Assembly (NCBI GenBank): GCA_002684315.1
Contig: NYVB01000110.1
Location: 1-7,497 of the forward strand
Direction of reading: 5' to 3'
DNA from: Planctomycetaceae bacterium
GTDB taxonomy: Bacteria; Planctomycetota; Phycisphaerae; Phycisphaerales; SM1A02
Length of the DNA: 7,497 nt
This document shows positions 1 to 5,770 of the stretch, in pieces. Both the position numbers and the translations under genes were made by a program. Numbering within the stretch: the stretch's first letter is position 1; each line of letters begins with the position of its first letter. Under the pieces are notes generated by a model. It saw only the letters and a list, made by a program, of their open reading frames with translations, was not told the DNA's origin and did no database searches.

Positions 1-774
1 ACCTATGCGTCCTACCTCAAGGTTCCCGAACTTCTGGATCTCCAGCAGCCGAAGTCATCGCCTGAAGAACATGATGAGATGCTCTTCATCATCATCCACC
101 AGGTGTATGAACTCTGGTTCAAGCAGATGCTTCATGAAGGTGACCTTCTGAAGAGACATCTCGTGGCCGACAAGGACGAACTCGCCTTCGCGACGTTGAA
201 GAGGATGTTGACCGTCCTGAAGACGATGGTGTCCCAGATCGACATTCTCGAGACGATGACACCGATCTCCTTCCTGTCCTTCAGAGACTTCCTCCAGAGC
301 GCCAGTGGATTCCAATCAGCTCAATTCCGTGAGTTCGAGTTTCAACTCGGCTACAAACGAACCAAGACCCTGAACCATTATCCGGAAGGTTCGATGGAGC
401 ATGACGCTCTGGCTCGACGCATTGCGGAACCGTCCATCTGGAACGTCTTCTGCGGATGGATCAAGGGCCGGGGCTTCGAAGTGCCCGAACATCTCGTCAG
501 GGGAGATTCGAACGAACCAACCGTGGAGTGTCCCGAATTTCAACCTGAACTGATCCGACTCTATCGAGAGCATCCCCACGAAAGAGCCTTGTGCGAGCAT
601 CTCGTGGACCTCGACGAGGGCATCCAGGAATGGCGCTACCGGCACGTGATGATGGTCCAGAGGACCATCGGCGTGAGGATGGGCACCGGTGGTTCCGATG
701 GCGTCGGCTATCTGCGCAACACGCTCTTCAATCCGTTGTTTCCTGACCTCTGGGCGATCCGAGCCGAGCTGTAG
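1..774 (+). CDS. kynA: Tryptophan 2,3-dioxygenase, 5'-truncated by the window edge
   Basis: Haem enzyme that opens the indole ring of L-tryptophan with O2 to give N-formylkynurenine, the first step of the kynurenine pathway; cytosolic homotetramer in known members. The reading frame is open from base 1, giving 257 residues in the window; roughly 20-25 N-terminal residues are probably missing compared with bacterial family members of about 280. Visible landmarks, numbered from the first residue in the window: HDEMLFIIIHQ (24-34), with Phe29 and His33 matching the substrate-pocket Phe and His of the Xanthomonas enzyme; Arg95 in SFRDF, the carboxylate-binding Arg; SGFQSAQFR (102-110); His215 in WRYRHV, the proximal haem ligand; and GTGGSDGVGYL (228-238), with the substrate-contacting Thr229. 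The Xanthomonas pocket Tyr113 is Phe91 here, a substitution also found in animal enzymes. All key residues are intact, so it is probably active. The TAG stop at 772-774 lies 12 bases from the stop of the convergent gene. No other kynurenine gene is in view. Confidence 0.97.
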   Translation, partial: TYASYLKVPELLDLQQPKSSPEEHDEMLFIIIHQVYELWFKQMLHEGDLLKRHLVADKDELAFATLKRMLTVLKTMVSQIDILETMTPISFLSFRDFLQSASGFQSAQFREFEFQLGYKRTKTLNHYPEGSMEHDALARRIAEPSIWNVFCGWIKGRGFEVPEHLVRGDSNEPTVECPEFQPELIRLYREHPHERALCEHLVDLDEGIQEWRYRHVMMVQRTIGVRMGTGGSDGVGYLRNTLFNPLFPDLWAIRAEL

Positions 775-786
775 ACTCGCGACGAC

Positions 787-3700
787 TCAACGACCCATCC
801 CACCTCGAGCCCCTGAAATCTGGATTCTTCCGGATCGCATGTCCCAGCGCATGCTGGTGGCACGAATGGGAGTGGGACTTCCACGAGAGACCACTGTGAC
901 CATCCGCCCATCTTGAGCCTGCAATTCTGCGATGCCATTGGCGACGTCATATTCGAATCGCTCGCATTGAACGTCATGATCGGTGGTTCGGGCGTAGACC
1001 TGCCCACTTGAGGTGAGACGGAGGATCTGAGCCTGCCCACCGAGGTCGAGCCCCCCATCGGACGTCATGTTCGAATCAGTGGCGTTCTCGAGAGGGCGAT
1101 CGATCAAAGCGGACACTCTGGCTGAACTCAACGTCAAGGTGTCGTCGTTCTCGAGACCGGCATGCAGGACCTCGACATCACCCGACATGGAAACGACGTA
1201 CCGGTCGGCCACGGTCTTCTTCATCGCCATGCCCTGCGTCCAGCTGAAACGAGTGGTTCCATCGGACCCGAACGACAACGCCGGCGACTTGGTCTCATCA
1301 GATGTCTCGGCAGAGGTGGAATCGGGAACTCGGTTCATCAGAAGAGAGCCCGGTCCTTTGACGACCGCCTCACCGGTGGTCGCGTCGTAGCGGATGTCTC
1401 CCCCTTCGATCCTGAAAAGATCGGGATCACCGACATGAGTCTCGTCGCGCCAGGCACGACTTTCCATTCGGGCACCTTCCCGAGCGAGCAAGGCGACGAG
1501 GTCCCGGGAATTCGAGAAGGCCTCTCGGGCGTTCGCGTTCAGAGGAAGTCCTTCTGAATCAACGACCGGGTTCGAGGCGCGTCTGGAGAAATCGAGTCGA
1601 AGAAAACCGGCGTCGAGATCGTTCTCCTCGTACACATCGGGACGATTTCGGACGATCACGTCACCTTCGAGTTCGAGGGCGCTCGCTCCGTCGTTCTCAT
1701 CGTCCTTGAAACGCATGCTGCCACCCCAGGTCGCCTCGAGAGACGGGGTGACATCCTGCAGGGTCGGAGACGCCATGCGTCCCTGACCGGCGATCATCAA
1801 AGGCCCTTCATAAAAACGAAACCGTCCAGGCCCATCGGATTCGGCGGATTTCGTTTGATCATCGAAACGGATCACCTGAAGGGAATCGGCAAGCACGTTG
1901 CCACGCATGAGAACGACTTCACCGTCGATCGATGAAAGTTCGACGGTCCGACGAACGCCGTTCCCGATGAGTCGCTCACCCCAGGCACGCGCACCGCTGG
2001 CGAGCATCAGTTCGACGGTCCCGGAGGCTTCAAGCCTTCCGACCACGAGTTCGGAGGTGTCGCTGCGGTCGAAGCGTACGTCGAGATCATCGGCCCAGAT
2101 CGTCTGCTGGGAATCGGATGCCTGGATACCGCCCGACGCGACGAGATGTTCGGGGTGAGGATCGCCCGAAGCATCCTGTCGAAGAATCAGATCCAGTTCA
2201 CGCGCGATCAGCAGACCAGGCTCGTTCGTCCGGCGAGCCTTGACTGGAAGTGCGTCATCACCTGATGCGAGAATCCGCTCGAGCCTCGGCGCCGAGCCAT
2301 CCTCGCCGCCTCCCAGCCTGACATCGAGTCGTTCGGATTGCATGGTGAAGTCGAGGCTCTCGACCCGGACTCCGGTGTCGAAGACGGCTCGCCGAAGAGT
2401 CTCGCTTTCCGGTTCGAATTCGAGATTCACGCCATCGACCCAGGAAAGCTCCACCGGCGTGGAGCTTTCGCCGGCCCCGTTGAACGCCATCGAACCGGCT
2501 CCGTCCAGACCACCGATTCCCTGCTCTCGCAGCAGCCAGAAGCTGCGACCTCGCATTTGAAAGTCGGGACTGTCGACCAGCAGTTGATCCGTCTCATCTC
2601 CGACCAGCTCGATTCGATCGATCTCGCTGTCATAGGTGAGACTCGAACAGGTGGCGACCGCTTTGGTGGCGGCATCGACGATCTCGACTCTGCGTCCGGC
2701 CCCTCGATCGATGCGTACCGTGAGATCATCGACGGACCCGGGTTGTTCCTCAGGTTCGGCGATGGTCATCAGAAGCGAACCATCGAACTCGATCTCGATC
2801 AATTGCTGTTCGATTTCAGATGGCTGATCCTGGGTGTTTCCCAGAATCGAAGCTCCCAGCAGATCGACTCTGGAGATCGGATGGGACACCGCGGGATGCT
2901 GCACGGTCTTCGTCGGTGGCGACGCCTTTGAGAACCCGTCACCATCGAGACTGAACACGGTGACCAGTGTCTGGCCGCGAACGAGTGCATCGGCAACGTC
3001 CGACGTCTCATCCACGTAACGCGTGATGCGCACGTTGTCCTGAAGCTCGAGACGATAGAAGAGATGATCTGGATCGTCGGCATCAGAAACGTCATTGGGC
3101 GACTCATTCCGAGTCGTGGTCCCGGCATCGGCCTCTGCGGAAGACTGAAGAGACTGACGTCTGAAGATCCGCACGGGCTCGGTGGCACGATCGATTCTCA
3201 GGCGTTTGATGGTCCGCCCTGAACTTCCCAGAAGCACGGTCAGCCCTTCACCGGCGAAACTCGCTTCCCTCGAATCCACTCTGATGGCACCGTCGCAGCG
3301 GATCTCACCGAGATTGCTGTCGAAAGACGCCTGCTCGGTGCGGACGATGACTTCCGGATCGTCGTTGAGAAGATCGATGTCCACTCCATTTCGCGGAGAG
3401 AAGAGTCTGATGACGACGTCACCATCAAGCGTTCCGGATTCGATGGCCTGCTGAGGCGCATCAAGAAGTCCATGCTCTCCACGAAGCACCAGAACACGGC
3501 CGCCACCGAGATAGATTCTTGCACGAGGCCTCTGCATCTCGAGCAGTCCATTGGGAAGCGGATCGATGCGGTTGGCCGAGTACTGTTGCGCCAGGCCGCC
3601 TTCATCATCGGCCACCTGGACCCAGGCCCCCTGTTCCAGCTTGATCGCTGAATTCTCCATGGTCGGCTCGGCTTTTTCGAGTTCCTCCTGGGAGAGAGCC

Positions 3701-3900
3701 CCGGGCGTGACGAGTTCGGTGACGTCGACGTCACGATGTCGTTCGCGACGTTCGATGGGTTCAGGTTCGATCACCCACACCAGCACCAGAAGTGCTGCCG
3801 CAAGCAAGACACCGGAGAGGATCGCCCAGAGCACCGTGGTCACGCCTCTGCGGAAAGTGACGTTGGTTCGGGTTGTGCGGATGCGTGTGTTCACGATCAA
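787..3900 (-). CDS. Giant membrane-anchored LptC/OstA-like envelope protein, candidate LPS-transport bridge
   Basis: A 1037-residue protein not recognisable as a named family over its whole length. Residues 21-44 form a strongly hydrophobic segment behind a basic N-terminus (RIRTTRTNVTFRR), which reads as a single inner-membrane anchor with the rest in the periplasm. Residues 88-240 have the beta-rich texture of LptC. A motif with fixed spacing, aromatic-Asp-x3-Gly-x5-Gly, recurs at Phe193-Asp194, Tyr423-Asp424, Tyr838-Asp839, Tyr984-Asp985 and Trp1019-Asp1020; the second copy has Asp for the first Gly and the fourth has Ala for the second. This resembles the strand-turn pattern of OstA/LptA domains, and residues 960-1034 look most like an OstA domain. 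Acidic linkers lie at 252-279 and 856-874. It directly follows the KdsC gene, as lptC follows kdsC in many proteobacteria. The first start is TTG at 3900, overlapping the kdsC stop by four bases; GTG at 3894 (1035 residues) is equally possible. The role in LPS transport is inference. A general OstA-repeat scaffold is the alternative. Confidence 0.72.
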   Translation of the reverse strand: MIVNTRIRTTRTNVTFRRGVTTVLWAILSGVLLAAALLVLVWVIEPEPIERRERHRDVDVTELVTPGALSQEELEKAEPTMENSAIKLEQGAWVQVADDEGGLAQQYSANRIDPLPNGLLEMQRPRARIYLGGGRVLVLRGEHGLLDAPQQAIESGTLDGDVVIRLFSPRNGVDIDLLNDDPEVIVRTEQASFDSNLGEIRCDGAIRVDSREASFAGEGLTVLLGSSGRTIKRLRIDRATEPVRIFRRQSLQSSAEADAGTTTRNESPNDVSDADDPDHLFYRLELQDNVRITRYVDETSDVADALVRGQTLVTVFSLDGDGFSKASPPTKTVQHPAVSHPISRVDLLGASILGNTQDQPSEIEQQLIEIEFDGSLLMTIAEPEEQPGSVDDLTVRIDRGAGRRVEIVDAATKAVATCSSLTYDSEIDRIELVGDETDQLLVDSPDFQMRGRSFWLLREQGIGGLDGAGSMAFNGAGESSTPVELSWVDGVNLEFEPESETLRRAVFDTGVRVESLDFTMQSERLDVRLGGGEDGSAPRLERILASGDDALPVKARRTNEPGLLIARELDLILRQDASGDPHPEHLVASGGIQASDSQQTIWADDLDVRFDRSDTSELVVGRLEASGTVELMLASGARAWGERLIGNGVRRTVELSSIDGEVVLMRGNVLADSLQVIRFDDQTKSAESDGPGRFRFYEGPLMIAGQGRMASPTLQDVTPSLEATWGGSMRFKDDENDGASALELEGDVIVRNRPDVYEENDLDAGFLRLDFSRRASNPVVDSEGLPLNANAREAFSNSRDLVALLAREGARMESRAWRDETHVGDPDLFRIEGGDIRYDATTGEAVVKGPGSLLMNRVPDSTSAETSDETKSPALSFGSDGTTRFSWTQGMAMKKTVADRYVVSMSGDVEVLHAGLENDDTLTLSSARVSALIDRPLENATDSNMTSDGGLDLGGQAQILRLTSSGQVYARTTDHDVQCERFEYDVANGIAELQAQDGRMVTVVSRGSPTPIRATSMRWDMRSGRIQISGARGGMGR

Positions 3901-4439
3901 ATCCGATCAGCCTGGTCGACGAACCGGGCGAGCACCTGACTCCACCGACCGGTGCTGTGCATGAGATGCTCGATCGCTTCACGAACGGCGCCGCTGCCAC
4001 CGGAATTCGACGTGACGAAATGCGCACGCTCTCGGACCTCCGGCGCGGCATTGGCGGGCGCCAGAGCGAACCCACAGGCCTCGAAGGCGGGAAGATCAGG
4101 AAGATCGTCACCCATGAACGCGACCTGATCCGGCATCAGCCCGTGTGCTGCGATGATCTCCTGCAGTTTCGCATTCTTGTCGGGCACGTTCTCATGGACC
4201 TCGTCGACACCAAGCTCGGCCATGCGCACACACAAGGCGGGAGAATGTCTTCCGGTCACGACCACGACCGACCCACCCTCTCGAATCCAGGCACGTATGG
4301 CGAATCCATCATGGATGTGGAAGAACTTCCGTTCGACCCCATGCCCGTCGTAGCCGATGGTGCCGTTGGTGAGGACTCCGTCACAGTCGAGCGCGAGGAG
4401 TGAGACGCGGGATGGATCAGGTTGTGCCGAGATGGTCAT
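3897..4439 (-). CDS. kdsC: 3-deoxy-D-manno-octulosonate 8-phosphate phosphatase (KdsC type, HAD superfamily)
   Basis: Predicted to hydrolyse KDO 8-phosphate to KDO and phosphate, giving the sugar used in the LPS inner core; cytosolic, Mg2+-dependent and tetrameric in known members. The 180-residue length is typical of these cap-less HAD enzymes. HAD motifs are complete: Asp18-Cys-Asp20-Gly-Val-Leu-Thr-Asn (nucleophile and acid/base), Thr62-Gly-Arg64, a Lys at 88 or 91, and Gly110-Asp111-Asp112-Leu-Pro-Asp. The HIHDGFAIR stretch (41-49) and the late GGSGAVRE (147-154) are hallmarks of KdsC. The start is ATG at 4439. A longer in-frame version reaching 4592 would run through the end of the upstream protease gene and has a low-complexity, Ser-rich N-terminus, so I rejected it. 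There is no clear Shine-Dalgarno sequence; the gene starts 31 bases after the protease stop, and its own stop overlaps the next start. All this suggests co-transcription and coupling. Confidence 0.93.
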   Translation of the reverse strand: MTISAQPDPSRVSLLALDCDGVLTNGTIGYDGHGVERKFFHIHDGFAIRAWIREGGSVVVVTGRHSPALCVRMAELGVDEVHENVPDKNAKLQEIIAAHGLMPDQVAFMGDDLPDLPAFEACGFALAPANAAPEVRERAHFVTSNSGGSGAVREAIEHLMHSTGRWSQVLARFVDQADRI

Positions 4440-4470
4440 GGAGACCGAAGTGTACCGCGCATCGGGCCGA

Positions 4471-5223
4471 TCAGTCAGGAGCGAAGAGGGTGACGAGGTC
4501 GTAGAAGGCGTGAACGGCCACGACGATCCCAAACCCTCTGAACACGTACACCACCCCGAAGAACAGACCGGCGGAGATGTAGAAGAAGGCACGAGCCGTG
4601 GTGTAGGTCGCCTCCGGGCCTGCTGGGGGGTGGTACAGCGCGAAGAGGACCGCTGAGAGCACGATCGCGAGCAAGGTGCCGATCAAAGATGAAAAGCGCA
4701 GAAGATCCACGACCAGAGTGTGAACCAGAAAGAAAAGCAGCATCCTGAACAGCAGTTCTTCATAGAGTCCCGCACCGATCGAGATCGCGATCAGGCCCAT
4801 GGGTCCAAGACTGCCGAGAATCGGTTCATTCTGCCCGACCATCGGCAGAAGTTCATGCACGAAACGACTCAGTACCACCAGAGGAATCGCCAGCAGTGCG
4901 GATTCAATCACCATGAGACCGACGGTGCCCCAGGCCGGTCGCCATGAATGACGACCGAGCACATGCCAGAGCAGCAGCACCACGACGATCACCAGCGAGG
5001 TAAAGCTCAATCCGACTTCTTCGGGAATCGCGAAATCGAAATAACGGCCCAGCCACTCATGCGCTCGGTTGGTGATCGTGCCTTGATCGTTTCGAAGCAC
5101 GAAGACCAGACAGATCTCATACAGAAGAATGAATGGAGCCAGAAAGACCAGCATCTCCAGCGGTCTTCGGGAGGTCAGCCAGTAGCTCTGCTCGATCTGG
5201 ATGTCGTCTTCGTGCTCGGCCAT
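4471..5223 (-). CDS. CPBP family intramembrane metalloprotease (CAAX protease/Abi type)
   Basis: A 250-residue polytopic membrane protein with the three CPBP signatures: Glu155-Glu156-Leu-Leu-Phe-Arg160 (EExxxR), Phe194-Ala-Leu-Tyr-His198 (FxxxH) and His238-Ala-Phe-Tyr-Asp242 (HxxxD). In this family the Glu and His residues form the membrane-embedded active site. Hydrophobic segments lie at about 24-43, 72-90, 100-119, 140-153, 161-175, 180-197, 212-228 and 231-248, which fits the usual eight-helix fold. The N-terminus is acidic (MAEHEDDIQIEQ), so it is cytoplasmic with no signal peptide. Bacterial members have varied or unknown substrates, including peptide maturation, bacteriocin immunity and envelope protein processing, and nothing here singles one out. 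The start is ATG at 5223. No Shine-Dalgarno sequence precedes it, and a possible -10 box lies only 7 bases upstream. It is the first gene of a probable operon with kdsC and the LptC-like gene, so an envelope role is possible but unproven. Confidence 0.9.
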   Translation of the reverse strand: MAEHEDDIQIEQSYWLTSRRPLEMLVFLAPFILLYEICLVFVLRNDQGTITNRAHEWLGRYFDFAIPEEVGLSFTSLVIVVVLLLWHVLGRHSWRPAWGTVGLMVIESALLAIPLVVLSRFVHELLPMVGQNEPILGSLGPMGLIAISIGAGLYEELLFRMLLFFLVHTLVVDLLRFSSLIGTLLAIVLSAVLFALYHPPAGPEATYTTARAFFYISAGLFFGVVYVFRGFGIVVAVHAFYDLVTLFAPD

Positions 5224-5259
5224 CTAAAACGTTGTAACTGTTTCCGATGAAGGACACAA
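5224..5259 (-). promoter_or_regulatory. Possible promoter immediately before the CPBP protease gene
   Basis: On the minus strand, TTGTGT (5259-5254) and TACAAC (5236-5231) are 17 bases apart, matching sigma-70 boxes at about 3 and 4 of 6 positions. The -10-like box ends 7 bases before the ATG at 5223, so transcription would start at or next to the first codon. The site lies just beyond the rpsT terminator, where a new promoter for the protease-kdsC operon would be expected. The match is weak and could be chance. Confidence 0.35.
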
Positions 5260-5278
5260 AAAGAGGTGGATAAAGAAC

Positions 5279-5312
5279 GACGCCGTCTTCGGTATTCCGA
5301 AAAGACGGCGTC
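5279..5312 (-). terminator. Rho-independent-type terminator downstream of rpsT
   Basis: A perfect 11-bp inverted repeat, GACGCCGTCTT (5279-5289) and its complement (5302-5312), encloses an inner 3-bp CGG/CCG extension with a TATT loop and a two-base bulge. Read on the minus strand it begins 29 bases after the rpsT stop codon and is followed by a moderately T-rich stretch (GTTCTTTA, then CTCTTTTTG). The U-tract is not a clean run, so termination may be partial. It separates rpsT from the protease-kdsC cluster. Confidence 0.8.
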
Positions 5313-5341
5313 GGGTCGTCAATGAATTGGCTCGAATCGAC

Positions 5342-5611
5342 TCAGGCAGCTTTGATGCTGTTGAGACGAGCGGCAAGCCGGCTCTTCTTGCGAGCGGCGG
5401 TGTTCTTGTGCATGGTGCTGGTCGACGAAACCTTGTCGAGGATCGAACAGACCTTCTTGTATTCAGCCTCGGCTGAAGGGACGTCCTTCACACGGAGCGC
5501 TTCGAGGAAAGTCTTGATCTGCTCTCGGACTCGCTGCTTGCGCCATTTGTTTCTGGCGTGTCGCTTCTTGTCCTGTCGCATGCGTTTCTTGGCTGAGTCG
5601 ATATTCGGCAC
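5342..5611 (-). CDS. rpsT: 30S ribosomal protein S20
   Basis: Primary 16S rRNA-binding protein of the small subunit. The 89 residues match the family length of about 85-90. The N-terminal block PNIDSAKKRMRQDKKRHARNK (2-22) and the C-terminal MHKNTAARKKSRLAARLN (67-84) are the two conserved basic helices of bacterial S20. Between them is a less conserved segment, 41-60, with the usual LDK turn (58-60). Translation starts at GTG (5611), the only sensible start, with a GAGGA Shine-Dalgarno sequence 7 bases upstream. It has its own promoter and terminator, so it is probably monocistronic. The non-ATG start is notable because E. coli S20 also starts at a non-ATG codon (UUG), which matters for its autoregulation; whether that applies here is unknown. 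Confidence 0.97.
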   Translation of the reverse strand: MPNIDSAKKRMRQDKKRHARNKWRKQRVREQIKTFLEALRVKDVPSAEAEYKKVCSILDKVSSTSTMHKNTAARKKSRLAARLNSIKAA

Positions 5612-5618
5612 GTGGTGT

Positions 5619-5623
5619 TCCTC
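5619..5623 (-). promoter_or_regulatory. Shine-Dalgarno sequence of rpsT
   Basis: GAGGA on the minus strand, 7 bases before the GTG start at 5611. It fixes the start of S20 despite the non-ATG codon. Confidence 0.8.
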
Positions 5624-5638
5624 GTGGAGAAACGAAAT

Positions 5639-5662
5639 GAGTCCGGGTCGAACGATCGACTC
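5639..5662 (-). promoter_or_regulatory. Possible hairpin in the rpsT leader
   Basis: Two alternative small stems share this stretch of the predicted 60-base leader. GTCGA (5647-5651) pairs with TCGAC (5656-5660) around a 4-base loop. Alternatively, the outer GAGTC (5639-5643) pairs with GACTC (5658-5662). The two cannot form fully together. S20 synthesis is autoregulated in E. coli, so a leader structure could matter, but TCGA is frequent across this window and short stems arise by chance. Confidence 0.3.
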
Positions 5663-5677
5663 CGGTGAAGATCGGCC

Positions 5678-5705
5678 ATTATGCTGGTTCCGGCCGGGCT
5701 TTCAA
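5678..5705 (-). promoter_or_regulatory. Sigma-70-type promoter of rpsT
   Basis: On the minus strand, TTGAAA (5705-5700, 5 of 6 to the -35 consensus) and CATAAT (5683-5678, 5 of 6 to the -10 consensus) are 16 bases apart. Transcription would start near 5671, giving a leader of about 60 bases before the GTG at 5611. It is the best promoter match I found by eye in the window and lies where a strong ribosomal protein promoter is expected. Confidence 0.75.
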
Positions 5706-5759
5706 GTCCAGAAGCGATAGATCCACCCGGAAGGACAGAAATCATCCTCCCACCCCTCT

Positions 5760-5765
5760 GAGAGG
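5760..5765 (+). promoter_or_regulatory. Shine-Dalgarno sequence of the FIST gene
   Basis: GAGAGG, 5 bases before the GTG at 5771, supports that codon as the start. No convincing -35/-10 pair is visible on the plus strand in the 159 bases shared with the divergent rpsT promoter. Confidence 0.65.
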
Positions 5766-5770
5766 CCCTC

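Noticed and set aside
2338..2931. 197-residue plus-strand reading frame inside the giant gene
   Set aside because: It is an antisense shadow of the LptC-like gene. Frequent TCGA/GATC words leave antisense frames open; it shows no domain pattern, and the minus-strand gene explains the region fully.
3719..3734. Perfect 16-bp palindrome GTGACGTCGACGTCAC
   Set aside because: It lies inside the giant gene and is explained by the codons for the repeated Asp-Val-Asp-Val-Thr. There is no sign of an operator role so deep in the operon.
4436..4462. 8-codon frame on the minus strand just before kdsC, ending in an ATGA overlap with its start
   Set aside because: It could be a coupling peptide, but it has no Shine-Dalgarno sequence and no independent support at this length.
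4440..4592. Longer KdsC version with 51 extra N-terminal residues
   Set aside because: It would run through the 3' end of the CPBP gene, and the extra residues are Ser/Pro/Cys-rich shadow sequence. KdsC family members begin close to the DxDGVLT motif, which fits ATG at 4439.
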